Positions 23,191 to 31,088 are shown, numbered from the stretch's first letter. The stretch: DNA of 64,000 nt from JACVRW01 sp963764665 (GCA_963764665.1 CAVXTL010000012.1:1-64000); one strand, 5' to 3'. Translations and numbers: made by a program. The notes: generated by a model from the sequence alone, not told the origin.

Positions 23191-24221
23191 CAGTCCTCCA
23201 CCTCGAAGAACCCCATCCACCCGAGCTCCGCGAACTCCGAGACGTGGGCGTGGAACATGTACTTGCCTGCGTACGGGAAGCGCAGCTCGAGGATGCCGCG
23301 CTCACCCTGCCCCTGGATCACGGTGTCGGTGAAGTCGCGCGGCTCGAGGCGGGTGCCGGTCGGGTAGTAGTCGAAGAAGTTGGCGTGGATGTGGAACGAG
23401 TTGAGGAGGTCGAACTCGAGCGCGTTCACGAGGTAGATCCGGACCAGCTCGCCGCGCTTGACCTTGACCGGCTCCTCCATGTACGCGAACGCGACCGTGT
23501 TCACGGCGTAGATCTCGTTCGCCCGGTCGAAGTTGGTGTCGAACCCGTTCATGACCATCACCAGCTCGTCCGCGGGCGGGCGGCCGTCCTTCGGGTCGAT
23601 CAGGAACGCGCCGTAGAGGCCCTTCGCGATGTGCTCGGCCAGCGGGGTCGAGTGGCAGTGGTAGAGGTGAAGCCCGAACGGCGTGGCGTCGAACTCGTAG
23701 ACGGTCGAGCGGCCCGGCTCGATGTTGCCGGCGCCGATCCCGGGGATGCCGTCCATCACGTCCCGGTGGATGCCATGGAAGTGCATCGTGTGCGGATGGC
23801 TCGACCCGTTCGTGAAGCGCACGCGCAGCCGCTCGCCCTCGCGGGCGCGCAGCGTCGGGCCGGGCACCCGCCCGTTGTAGGTCCAGGCGGCGTACTTGAC
23901 GCCGGGCGCCACCTCGATCTCGCGGTCTTCGGCCACGATGTCCCACTCGCGCACGCCCCCGGTGACCACGCCCTCGTCGAAGTCGCGGAGGATCTCCTGT
24001 GGGTCGAAGCCGTTCCCTGCGGGATCCACCCTGCCCACCGCGCCGCGGTGGGCGGAGCCCTGATGCGCCATGCCGTGATGCGAGGTGGCCGCCGCGGCGG
24101 AGGTGGCGCCGTGGAGACCCCGGTGCGGGACCAGCTCGTGGAGCACCGGCACCGCGCCGGCGGCCGCCGCGCCTCCGAGCAGCTTGCGCCGCGAGACTCT
24201 ATGCTCCCACAACTTACGCAT
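23190..24221 (-). CDS. two-domain multicopper oxidase, Tat-exported
   Basis: A 343-residue secreted copper oxidase. A twin-arginine signal (SRRKLLGGAAAAGAV, Arg 11-12) is followed by a His-rich linker (~48-60). The copper ligands are HTMHFHGIH (~144-152), YHCHSTPLAEHI (Cys ~189), SFHIHANFF (~276-282) and FHAHVSEFAELGWMGFF (~323-339), giving type 1, 2 and 3 sites as in small multicopper oxidases. Such enzymes oxidise Cu(I), Fe(II) or Mn(II) with oxygen. It leads the operon with ZIP and MntR-MntH, which suggests metal-redox-linked uptake or detoxification; the substrate is inference. Confidence 0.88.
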   Translation of the reverse strand: MRKLWEHRVSRRKLLGGAAAAGAVPVLHELVPHRGLHGATSAAAATSHHGMAHQGSAHRGAVGRVDPAGNGFDPQEILRDFDEGVVTGGVREWDIVAEDREIEVAPGVKYAAWTYNGRVPGPTLRAREGERLRVRFTNGSSHPHTMHFHGIHRDVMDGIPGIGAGNIEPGRSTVYEFDATPFGLHLYHCHSTPLAEHIAKGLYGAFLIDPKDGRPPADELVMVMNGFDTNFDRANEIYAVNTVAFAYMEEPVKVKRGELVRIYLVNALEFDLLNSFHIHANFFDYYPTGTRLEPRDFTDTVIQGQGERGILELRFPYAGKYMFHAHVSEFAELGWMGFFEVED

Positions 24222-24230
24222 TGGCTGCCA

Positions 24231-24259
24231 TTGAAGCAGATGTTAGACAAGACTAAAAC
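24231..24259 (+). promoter_or_regulatory. promoter with TTAG/CTAA dyad between oxidase and SRPBCC genes
   Basis: TTGAAG (24231-24236) and TAAAAC (24254-24259), 17 bases apart, could drive the rightward genes. TTAGACAAGACTAA (24243-24256) is a TTAG-N6-CTAA dyad covering the -10; half-sites of this type are found in DtxR-family operators, and an MntR-like protein is encoded in the leftward operon that starts at 24221. Binding is a guess. The whole intergenic region is only 62 bases, too short for a riboswitch. Confidence 0.4.
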
Positions 24260-24283
24260 CCATCTGAGCCCGCATCTGGACGA

Positions 24284-24766
24284 ATGAACGACGCGGAGCT
24301 CAGGGTCGCCTCGCGGGTCTCCGCGCCGCGCGAGGAGGTCTGGCAGCGGGTGACCACGCCGGAGGGCGTCAACGGCGAGCTGATGCCGATCGTGCGCATG
24401 ACCCTCCCCCGCGGCGTCAAGCGACTCGACCTCGACAGCGTTGCCGTGGGCAAGCCGATCGGCCGCTGCTGGATCCTGCTGTTCGGGCTCGTGCCGATCG
24501 ACTGGGACGACCTGGTGCTCGAGCGCCTGGACCCGCCGAATGGCTTCCTCGAGCGTTCCTCGATGTTGAGCATGCGCACGTGGGAGCACGAGCGCAGGCT
24601 CGAGCCGACCCCCGACGGGGGCTGCGTGGTGCGCGACAGGGTGCGGTTCGAGCCTCGGCTCCCGGTCCCGGCCCGTGCGCTGCTGCCGCTCTACAAGACG
24701 GTCTTCCGCCATCGCCACCGCAGGCTCCGGCGCCACTTCGGGGGGCACCTAGAATCGGTGGGGTGA
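24284..24766 (+). CDS. SRPBCC (START/Bet v1-like) family protein
   Basis: A 160-residue protein with the SRPBCC helix-grip pattern: an opening strand with VSAPREEVWQRVTTPEGVN (~12-30), a basic-aromatic middle (RCWILLFGLVPIDWDDLVLERLDPP), RTWEHERRLEPTPDGGCVVRDRVRFEP strands and a long C-terminal helix (FRHRHRRLRRHFG). The fold makes a hydrophobic cavity for a ligand; no specific role can be given. The ATG has no clear ribosome site. Its stop overlaps the ygfZ start (GTGA), so the two are probably co-translated. Confidence 0.8.
   Translation: MNDAELRVASRVSAPREEVWQRVTTPEGVNGELMPIVRMTLPRGVKRLDLDSVAVGKPIGRCWILLFGLVPIDWDDLVLERLDPPNGFLERSSMLSMRTWEHERRLEPTPDGGCVVRDRVRFEPRLPVPARALLPLYKTVFRHRHRRLRRHFGGHLESVG
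24750..24755 (+). promoter_or_regulatory. -10 element before ygfZ
   Basis: TAGAAT lies seven bases before GTG 24763, inside the end of the SRPBCC gene. It could give ygfZ and its followers a separate leaderless transcript. Confidence 0.35.
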
Positions 24767-25671
24767 TCGCCACCGCCGACTACGAGCTCGTCACCGAGGG
24801 AGCGGGCCTGGTGGAGCGCTCCGACCGCACGAAGCTGCTGCTGCGGGGGAGCGACGCGATCGACTTCCTCCAGGGACAGGTGACCAACGACGTGGAGGCG
24901 CTCACGCCGGGCACCGGCTGCTACGCGGCGATCCTCAACCACAAGGGGAAGCTCCGCACCGACCTGCGCGTCCTCCGCGGTGAGGACTGGGTCTGGGCCG
25001 ACTGCGACCCGGTAGGCAGCGCGGTCCTGCTCCACACCGTCCAGACCTACAGCCTCGGCCGTGACGTCTCGTTCCAGGACCTGACCGCCGAGCGGTCGGT
25101 GCTCTCCCTGATCGGCCCGGCGGCCGCGGCCGCGCTCGACGTGGCGCCCCCGGCCGAGGAGCATTCGTTCGTGGAGGGCGAGCACGGCATGTACGTGCGC
25201 ACCGCGCTCGGCGTGGACGTGATCACCTCCGACCCCGACGCCGCGCGCGCCGCCCTCGACGTGCCGGAGGTGTCCGACGACGCCGTGGAGTGCCGGCGGA
25301 TCGAGAGCGGACGCCCGCGCCTCGGCCTCGACATGGACGGCGACACGATTCCGCAGGAGGCCGGCATCAACGAGCGCGCCGTCAGCTTCTCCAAGGGCTG
25401 TTACGTCGGCCAGGAGACGGTCGCGCGCCTGCACTACAAGGGCAAGCCGAACCGTCACCTGCGCGGTCTCCAGCTCACCGCGCCGGCCGCCCGCGGCGAC
25501 GAGATCCTGCTCGGGGACAAGGTCGTGGGCCGGATTGGCTCCACCTGCGAGTCGCCGCGCCTGGGGCCGATCGCTCTCGCGCTGGTGCGCCGGGAGGCCG
25601 CGCCCGGCGGCGAGGTGCTGGTGGCCGGGGCCGTGGCCACGGTGGTCGAGCTGCCGTTCACGGGTGACTGA
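24763..25671 (+). CDS. ygfZ: YgfZ/GcvT folate-binding protein (Fe-S maintenance)
   Basis: A 302-residue member of the tetrahydrofolate-binding YgfZ family, needed for the upkeep of certain iron-sulfur enzymes. The defining motif K-G-C-Y-x-G-Q-E is present as SKGCYVGQETVAR (~210-222, Cys213). The N-terminal segment LLLRGSDAIDFLQGQVTNDV and NHKGKLRTDLRV match the GcvT-like fold. The GTG start overlaps the preceding stop (GTGA). It overlaps the acyltransferase by eight bases. FbiC and other radical-SAM or Fe-S enzymes in the region are possible beneficiaries, by inference. Confidence 0.9.
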   Translation: MIATADYELVTEGAGLVERSDRTKLLLRGSDAIDFLQGQVTNDVEALTPGTGCYAAILNHKGKLRTDLRVLRGEDWVWADCDPVGSAVLLHTVQTYSLGRDVSFQDLTAERSVLSLIGPAAAAALDVAPPAEEHSFVEGEHGMYVRTALGVDVITSDPDAARAALDVPEVSDDAVECRRIESGRPRLGLDMDGDTIPQEAGINERAVSFSKGCYVGQETVARLHYKGKPNRHLRGLQLTAPAARGDEILLGDKVVGRIGSTCESPRLGPIALALVRREAAPGGEVLVAGAVATVVELPFTGD

Positions 25672-26677
25672 GCACCGCGACCGGCGCCGCGCCCCGCGGA
25701 GCCGGCACGGTCTCTCCGGCGCCAGCCCGCTGCTCGGCGGGCCCCTCACCACCGACGCGGGCGCAGAGGAGCCGCGCTCCCCCGCCCCCGCCTACGACGC
25801 CCGCAGCGGCACGCTCGACCTGCCGAGCTCGCAGGCGCCGCCCCTGCCGGAGCCGCGCGCGCTCCGCACGCTCATCCCGCCGGCCGAGACGGGCCGCGGC
25901 GTGGACGACTGGGGGCGCTCCGAACGCGTCTTCGACCTGATGGAGCCGCTGCTCGACTTCTACTACCGCTACTGGTTCCGGGTCGAGGTCGAGGGCGTGG
26001 AGAACGTGCCCTCCGAGGGCGGTGCGCTGCTCGTGTCCAACCACTCCGGCGCGCTCCCGCCGGACGCCCCGATGATCATGCAGTCGATCCGTCACGAGCA
26101 CCCGCGCCCGCGCCCGCTCTACATGCTGGGCGAGAACTGGTTCAAGGGCTACCCGGGCGTGGGCCTGCTGGCGAACAAGATGGGCCTCGTGGGCGCGCAC
26201 CCGGCCAACGCCCAGCGGCTGCTCCGCGACGAGGGCCGACTCGCCCTGGTGTTCCCCGAGGGGCAGAAGGGCTCGCGCAAGCTGTACTGGCAGCGCTACA
26301 GGCTGCGCCGCTTCGGGCGCGGAGGGTTCGTGCGCACCGCCATCCGGGCCGGTGTGCCGATCGTGCCCGTCGCCGTCGTGGGCGCCGAGGAGGCCATGCC
26401 GATCTTCGCCCACGTGCCGCTGCTGCAGCGCCTGACGGGCCTCATCTACTTCCCGATCAACCACGCCTTCCCGCATTTCGGCCTCGCCGCGGCAGGCATG
26501 TACATGCCTGCCAAGTTCAAGATCCGCTTCCTCGAGCCGGTGGACCTCTCCGCGCACGGCGAGGACGACGCCGACGACGTGGCGCTCGTGCAGGGAATCG
26601 CCGAGGACATTCGCGGCCGGATCCAGACCGAGCTGGACGAGCTCGTCGCTGCGCGTGGCTCAGTGTGGTTCGGTTAG
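25664..26677 (+). CDS. lysophospholipid acyltransferase (PlsC-like) family protein
   Basis: A 337-residue acyltransferase of the PlsC superfamily, which esterifies glycerophospholipids or other polyol lipids at the membrane. After ~90 disordered Pro/Arg-rich residues comes the catalytic block VSNHSGALPPDAPM (His-Asp pair ~122-130), then GLVGAHPANAQRLLRDEGRLALVFPEGQKGSR (~180-210, block III with the FPEG motif) and GVPIVPVAVVGAEEAMPIF. A short amphipathic helix (FDLMEPLLDFYYRYWFRVEVEG) precedes the core. The GTG start overlaps ygfZ; a later internal start would also leave the catalytic core intact. Exact acceptor unknown. Confidence 0.82.
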   Translation: MTEHRDRRRAPRSRHGLSGASPLLGGPLTTDAGAEEPRSPAPAYDARSGTLDLPSSQAPPLPEPRALRTLIPPAETGRGVDDWGRSERVFDLMEPLLDFYYRYWFRVEVEGVENVPSEGGALLVSNHSGALPPDAPMIMQSIRHEHPRPRPLYMLGENWFKGYPGVGLLANKMGLVGAHPANAQRLLRDEGRLALVFPEGQKGSRKLYWQRYRLRRFGRGGFVRTAIRAGVPIVPVAVVGAEEAMPIFAHVPLLQRLTGLIYFPINHAFPHFGLAAAGMYMPAKFKIRFLEPVDLSAHGEDDADDVALVQGIAEDIRGRIQTELDELVAARGSVWFG

Positions 26678-26692
26678 GGTGGCGGTGGAGGG

Positions 26693-27127
26693 ATGACCGC
26701 GAAAAGCAAGACGCCACGCGGCCCCGCGGTTCTGCTGGCGGTCGTGCTTGCCGCCTCCCTGGCCGCGTGCGGCGACGAAGACTTCAAGAACGACCCGCGC
26801 CAGCCCGTGGCCGTTCAGCTGACCGGCGTCGTCCAGTCGGAGCAGGTCACGATCTCCCCCACGGAGGTCGGAGGCGGACCCGTGATGATCACCATCGCCA
26901 ACCAGACCGACGACCCTCACACGATCTCGCTCGACGGCGGCTCGATACACGCCGAGGTGGGGCCGGTGGCGCCCACGGACACCGCCACGATCCGGCGCAC
27001 CCTGGAGGCCGGCGAGTACGAGGTGAGCGCCGGGAGCGAGGCCGCGGTGCCGAAGGAGATCAAGCCCGCGATCCTGCGCATCGGTCCCGATCGCGAGAGC
27101 GCGAGCGGCGACCTCGAGCTCCCCTAG
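26693..27127 (+). CDS. cupredoxin-like lipoprotein
   Basis: A 144-residue exported lipoprotein (PAVLLAVVLAASLAAC, lipid Cys ~26) with a beta-sandwich-type domain: VAVQLTGVVQSEQVTISPTE, GPVMITIANQTDDPHTISLD and TATIRRTLEAGEYEVSAGSE. The pattern fits a cupredoxin fold, but a complete Cys/His/Met copper set is not seen, so it may not bind copper. GGTGGAGG lies directly before the ATG. Co-directional and 15 bases after the acyltransferase gene. Its stop shares CTAG with the convergent gene. Function unknown. Confidence 0.7.
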   Translation: MTAKSKTPRGPAVLLAVVLAASLAACGDEDFKNDPRQPVAVQLTGVVQSEQVTISPTEVGGGPVMITIANQTDDPHTISLDGGSIHAEVGPVAPTDTATIRRTLEAGEYEVSAGSEAAVPKEIKPAILRIGPDRESASGDLELP

Positions 27128-28455
27128 AGCTCGAGCTGGTCGATCTCTTTGGGAGTGAGCTCCGGCGCGTGGCCGGGTGAGGCGGCGAGCACGAGCGCGT
27201 CCACCTCTGTGAGCAGGGCGCGCACGCGGGCCGCCATCTCCTCCACGACGTCGTAGGCCCTGTCGATCCCCGTCTTGGCGCCGGTGAGCTGGCTCTTGAC
27301 CTTGCGCACGTCGTCCATGGCGTGGAGCGCGCGCTCGACCACGTCGTGCACCGCGGCGCCGTCCACGCCCTCCTGCCCCCCGCGCGCCATCAGCACCCGG
27401 GCGCGAGCCAGGCGGTAGCCCACCTCGAGCGCCAGGCCGTCCGGGTCGTCGGGATCCAGGGCGATCAGCAGCTTGTCGCCGTTGTACTCGCGCAGCGGCT
27501 CGAGCTTCGCCGGCAGCTCCTCGGCGGTGGGAACCACGAGCACGGCGAAGTCGGCGTCGCGATCGCCGAGCGCCCGGTCGAGCTCCTCGAGCGCGCGCGG
27601 CTTGGAGAGCCGCCTGTCCTTTGCCTCGAACACCACCCGGCCGCGTGCCGGCCCGTCGCAGGCGCCGATGTCCACCACCACGTCGCCGGTCTTGCCGGAG
27701 GCCCCGAGCTGGTCGCCCACGGCCTCGGCCACGTCGCCCTGGCGAAGCGCGATCGCGTCGAGCGAGTCGGCCACGGCCTCCTCGAAGGTGCGGCCCTTGG
27801 CGGTGCCCTTCTCGCGCTCGGCGCCGACCTCCTCGAGCTTCTCCTTCTCGTCGCGGAGCCCCTGGAGCTCCTTGCGGAGCTCGCCCAGCTGCTGGAGCAG
27901 GGCGCGCTCGGTGGCGTGCGAGCGGTTGGCGGCCTGGGTGATGGTCTCGAGCGCACCGGCCTTGAAGTCGGCGAGCGGGTTCGAGCCGTCGGCCGCGGAG
28001 AACTGGCGCACGAGGTCCTCGCGCGAGCGCACCAGCGCCTCGGCCACCAGCTCGCGCACCCGGTTCTGGACCGAGGCCGCGCTGCCGTCGCCGAAGAGCT
28101 TCTCGAGGTCGCGCGCCAGGTGCCCGTTCTCGGGGCCGAACACCTCGTCCACCTTGGTGCCGAAATGCTCCGCCACGGTGCGGGCCTTGTCGGTGAACTG
28201 GCGCTCGAGCTCCCTCGACGTGCGCTCGAACTCCGTCTTGACGTACTCGGAGTTGGCCGCGGCCTGCTCGCGGTCGAGCACGCGTGCCCCGATCACGAGC
28301 GCGTCGCGCACGGTCTTGGCCGCGTCGTCGCCCGCCTGCTCGCGCTCGCGCACGAGCCGAACGGCGCATTCGTCCTGCACGTCGAGCTCGCGGACGACGA
28401 GGCGGTCGCCGACCACGGCCACGTGGGCCTGCCTGAGTGGAGTCGCAGCTTCCAT
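27124..28455 (-). CDS. coiled-coil protein with PD-(D/E)xK-like nuclease motif
   Basis: A 443-residue cytoplasmic protein. Residues ~40-230 are long charged helices (for example QLGELRKELQGLRDEKEKLEEVGAERE) predicted to form coiled coils. A compact alpha/beta domain follows with GDVVVDIGACDG, then GRVVFEAKDRRLSKPRALEEL (~255-300): a conserved Asp and the E-x-K triad are the core of PD-(D/E)xK nucleases, as in RmuC and DUF2130-type proteins. A helical C-terminus ends PKEIDQLEL. Not a recognised restriction system: no methylase or other partner is nearby. Role in DNA repair or defence is a guess. Confidence 0.72.
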   Translation of the reverse strand: MEAATPLRQAHVAVVGDRLVVRELDVQDECAVRLVREREQAGDDAAKTVRDALVIGARVLDREQAAANSEYVKTEFERTSRELERQFTDKARTVAEHFGTKVDEVFGPENGHLARDLEKLFGDGSAASVQNRVRELVAEALVRSREDLVRQFSAADGSNPLADFKAGALETITQAANRSHATERALLQQLGELRKELQGLRDEKEKLEEVGAEREKGTAKGRTFEEAVADSLDAIALRQGDVAEAVGDQLGASGKTGDVVVDIGACDGPARGRVVFEAKDRRLSKPRALEELDRALGDRDADFAVLVVPTAEELPAKLEPLREYNGDKLLIALDPDDPDGLALEVGYRLARARVLMARGGQEGVDGAAVHDVVERALHAMDDVRKVKSQLTGAKTGIDRAYDVVEEMAARVRALLTEVDALVLAASPGHAPELTPKEIDQLEL

Positions 28456-28520
28456 GGTTGTCTGGTCCCACCGTAGGGGCGGAACCTGACGGAACGGGCG
28501 CAAAAGGTCAGCATCGGTGC

Positions 28521-28541
28521 GCAGCCGGCCCAGCCGGCTGC
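28521..28541. terminator. 9-bp stem, 3-base loop hairpin
   Basis: GCAGCCGGC and GCCGGCTGC around CCA; followed on the plus strand by TTCCAAAA. It lies just past the stop of the GST-like gene (minus strand) and upstream of the coiled-coil gene. There is no T run in the direction of the GST-like gene, so termination is probable rather than certain. Confidence 0.45.
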
Positions 28542-28552
28542 TTCCAAAACGA

Positions 28553-29302
28553 CTAGCGAGCGGCCGGAGGCAGCCAGTCATGCGGGAACACGGGCCCGAT
28601 CCGGCCCGGGAACCGCGGCACGACCGCCTGCGCGTGCGCACCGGCCGGATGGCGCTCGATCCAGCCGTGCAGATCGTCCAGCGACATCAGCAGCCGGACG
28701 GTGGTGGCGATCTGGTAATCCGCCACGTTCGGCTCCTCCCCGCCGATCACACCCTGGACGAGGAAGCCGTCGAGGCGGTCGAGCAGCGTCGGAAGGGCGC
28801 GCAGATCGCGGAGCACGTGCTCGTCGTCGGCGTGGTTGAGCCTCGCCGCCAGGCGGATCACCGGGGGCGCCATCGCCGCGGCCAGCGACACCGGGATGCC
28901 CAGGCGGGCGCCCTCGAGGTACGAGGCGATTGTCGAATGGTCGCGCTTGAGGGCCCCCCAAGCCAGCCGGCGGGCCACCGGCTGGAGCACCTCGTCCGCC
29001 CACGCCTCGGCCCGCAGCACCGACTCGCGCCGCTCGGGCTCCGCCGGGACCAGCGGTGGCATGGGCACCATCGCGTCGAGCGCGAGGGCGATCGTGCGGG
29101 TGCCCTGCAGGCGCTGGCCGTCCAGGCGCACCGCCGGCACGGTCATGCGCGAGAAGCCGAGCCCTCGCAGGAGCACGCGGTGAACCCCGGCCACCATGTC
29201 GAGGCGCCGGACGTCGAAACCCTTGCGCTCGAGCATGAGCTGACCCGCAAGGGCCGGGTGCGATCCCGGCACGCCGAAGAGGGTCGCGCGCACGGCGGGC
29301 AT
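28553..29302 (-). CDS. glutathione S-transferase-like protein
   Basis: A 249-residue protein with a thioredoxin-like N-terminus (MPAVRATLFGVPGSHPALAGQLMLERKGF, ~1-29; then SRMTVPAVRLDGQRLQGTRTI with the cis-Pro, ~55-75) and an all-helical C-terminal domain containing GGEEPNVADYQIATTVRLL, the conserved N-capping/Asp region of GSTs. The usual N-terminal Ser/Cys/Tyr catalytic position is SHP, so activity with glutathione is uncertain; actinobacteria often lack glutathione. The ATG at 29302 has no strong ribosome site. Transcribed away from ccr. Confidence 0.75.
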   Translation of the reverse strand: MPAVRATLFGVPGSHPALAGQLMLERKGFDVRRLDMVAGVHRVLLRGLGFSRMTVPAVRLDGQRLQGTRTIALALDAMVPMPPLVPAEPERRESVLRAEAWADEVLQPVARRLAWGALKRDHSTIASYLEGARLGIPVSLAAAMAPPVIRLAARLNHADDEHVLRDLRALPTLLDRLDGFLVQGVIGGEEPNVADYQIATTVRLLMSLDDLHGWIERHPAGAHAQAVVPRFPGRIGPVFPHDWLPPAAR

Positions 29303-29458
29303 CCTAAGCGGCCGGCCCGGCGGGAACCGTTCCGCCCGGGGGTGCGTCGCTTTCCGGCTGGCATACATCCAGAAAACGAACGACCCCCTCCCCCGCGAGG
29401 CGACACCCCCGCGCCCAGGCGCCGGTACGATCTCGACCGCAAGCGACCGAGAGGACCG
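29303..29458 (+). promoter_or_regulatory. 156-base divergent promoter region before ccr
   Basis: The gap between the GST-like gene and ccr holds TACGAT (29426-29431), a possible -10 for ccr about 27 bases from its ATG, and a GAGAGGA ribosome site five bases before that ATG. A locally A-rich patch (CAGAAAACGAACGA) is near 29370. No longer repeat or hairpin stands out. Confidence 0.35.
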
Positions 29459-30718
29459 ATGGCCCAGATCGACCTGACCAAGCCCAGCGCGCTCTCCGTG
29501 GAGCCGGGCACGCTCCCAGAGACGATGTCCGCGTGGGTGATCCGCGAGGAGCGCCAGGGTGAGCCCCGCGACGCGTTCCAGCTCGAGGAGATCGAGGTGC
29601 CGGAGCCCGGCGCCTTCGAGGTGATCGTCCGCGTGATGGCGGCCGGCGTGAACTACAACAACGTCTGGGCCGCGCTCGGCGAGCCGGTCGGGGTCTGGCG
29701 CTACGGCGACCACCCCGAGTACGGCCACCACATCGGCGGCTCGGATGCCTCGGGCGTGGTCTGGAAGGTCGGCCCGGGCGTGACGCGCTGGAAGCCGGGC
29801 GACGAGGTGATCGTCCACTGCAACCAGGCCTCGTACGAGGACCCGGAGGTGCACGGCCTCGACCCGCTTGCAGCCCCGAGCCAGAAGATCTGGGGCTACG
29901 AGACCACCTGGGGCTCGTTCGCCCAGTTCACCAAGGTCCAGGCGCAGCAGCTCCTCCCCCGCCCCCAGAACCTGACCTGGGAGGAGGCGGCCTCCTACGG
30001 GCTCGTGTACTTCACCGCGTATCGCATGCTGATCACGCGCTGCAACATCCAGGCGGGCCAGAACGTCCTGGTCTGGGGCGCGGCCGGCGGGCTCGGCGTG
30101 TTCGCCATCCAGCTCTGCAAGATCGCCGGGGCACACGCGGTCGGCGTGGTGTCCTCGCCCGAGAAGGGCGAGCTGGTCAAGCGGCTGGGCGCGGTGGACT
30201 ACATCGACCGGGCCGAGTTCAAGGGCATGATGCGCACCGGTAGCGAGTCGGCCGACGAGGAGAAGGAGCGCTTCAAGGTCTCGCGCGCCTTCGGCAAGCG
30301 CGTGAAGGAGATCCTCGGCGACTCGCCCGACATCGTGTTCGAGCACGTCGGCCAGGCCACCTTCCCCACCTCGGTGTTCGTGGTCAAGCCGTTCGGCAAG
30401 GTCGTGATCTGCGCCGGCACCACGGGCTTCAACCTCGACTTCGACGTGCGCTACCTGTGGATGCGCCAGAAGGAGATCCTGGGGTCGCACTTCGCCAACG
30501 CCTACGAGTGCATGAAGGCGAACGAGCTGATCGAGTCGGGTCAGATTCGCCCGGTGCTGTGGCGCACCATGGGATTCGACGGCGTGCCGGACGCGCATCA
30601 GCTCATGCGCGACAACCAGCACCTCGGCAAGATCTCGATCCTGGTCGGCGCCGAGTCCGAGGGCGAGGGCAAGGCCACCGAGGGCGAGGGCGCGATCTAC
30701 GCGGAGGTGGGCGCGTGA
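29459..30718 (+). CDS. ccr: crotonyl-CoA carboxylase/reductase
   Basis: A 419-residue medium-chain dehydrogenase/reductase that reductively carboxylates crotonyl-CoA to ethylmalonyl-CoA with NADPH and CO2. Marker segments are AAGVNYNNVWAALGEP (~61-76), HHIGGSDASGVVWKVG, HGLDPLAAPSQKIWGYETTW (family-specific), the Rossmann VWGAAGGLGVFAIQLCK (~204-220) and FEHVGQATFPTSVFVVKPFG. Length and motifs match Ccr rather than a simple crotonyl-CoA reductase, but carboxylation cannot be proved by eye. ATG has GAGAGGA five bases upstream. The 110-residue gene starts on its stop (GTGA). Confidence 0.9.
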   Translation: MAQIDLTKPSALSVEPGTLPETMSAWVIREERQGEPRDAFQLEEIEVPEPGAFEVIVRVMAAGVNYNNVWAALGEPVGVWRYGDHPEYGHHIGGSDASGVVWKVGPGVTRWKPGDEVIVHCNQASYEDPEVHGLDPLAAPSQKIWGYETTWGSFAQFTKVQAQQLLPRPQNLTWEEAASYGLVYFTAYRMLITRCNIQAGQNVLVWGAAGGLGVFAIQLCKIAGAHAVGVVSSPEKGELVKRLGAVDYIDRAEFKGMMRTGSESADEEKERFKVSRAFGKRVKEILGDSPDIVFEHVGQATFPTSVFVVKPFGKVVICAGTTGFNLDFDVRYLWMRQKEILGSHFANAYECMKANELIESGQIRPVLWRTMGFDGVPDAHQLMRDNQHLGKISILVGAESEGEGKATEGEGAIYAEVGA

Positions 30719-31047
30719 TCGCGGTCCACATCAAGTGGGTGGCCAACCCGTTCCGCGGCGACAAGTTCGCCGAGGGCTGGCTCCCGGGCGCCGCGGCGGT
30801 GCTCGACTACGGCGCGACCGAGTGGGCCTTCTACAGGGCCAAGGACGGGCGGCTCGACTTCCTCCAGATCGCCAACTTCCCCTCGAAGGCGCACTTCGAG
30901 CGCTATTGGTACTCGGATCGCATCGCCGAGCTCCGCACGCAGCTCAGCGGCACCTACCAGGTACCGCTGCTGCCCACGTTCCAGGAAGTCGTGGGCTCGG
31001 GCAAGGCGATCCAGGAGCTGGCCGCAACCGGCGGCTTCGAAACGTAG
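30715..31047 (+). CDS. 110-residue protein translationally coupled to ccr
   Basis: A small soluble protein with the aromatic, strand-helix pattern of a dimeric alpha/beta-barrel domain: AVHIKWVANPFRGDKFAEGW, ATEWAFYRAKDG, FLQIANFPSKAHFERYWYSD and YQVPLLPTFQEVVGS. I do not recognise the family. GTG start sits in a GTGA overlap with the ccr stop, so it is made together with the reductase and may assist it or act on a related acyl-CoA. A hairpin follows 12 bases after the stop. Confidence 0.72.
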   Translation: MIAVHIKWVANPFRGDKFAEGWLPGAAAVLDYGATEWAFYRAKDGRLDFLQIANFPSKAHFERYWYSDRIAELRTQLSGTYQVPLLPTFQEVVGSGKAIQELAATGGFET

Positions 31048-31058
31048 GACATCCGTGC

Positions 31059-31079
31059 GCACGCGGCCGAGCCGCGTGC
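31059..31079. terminator. 9-bp stem, 3-base loop hairpin between convergent genes
   Basis: GCACGCGGC and GCCGCGTGC around CGA, then TTCGGC. It lies between the stops of the 110-residue gene (31047) and clpS (31089), so it could serve both strands. Same architecture as the hairpin at 28521. Confidence 0.55.
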
Positions 31080-31088
31080 TTCGGCAAA

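Noticed and set aside
24222..24283. Manganese or other metal riboswitch before the oxidase operon
   Set aside because: The gap is 62 bases, shared by two divergent genes, and shows no complex fold.
28454..28641. Longer start for the coiled-coil nuclease-like gene
   Set aside because: The added ~60 residues are Arg-rich, cross a terminator-like hairpin and overlap the end of the GST-like gene.
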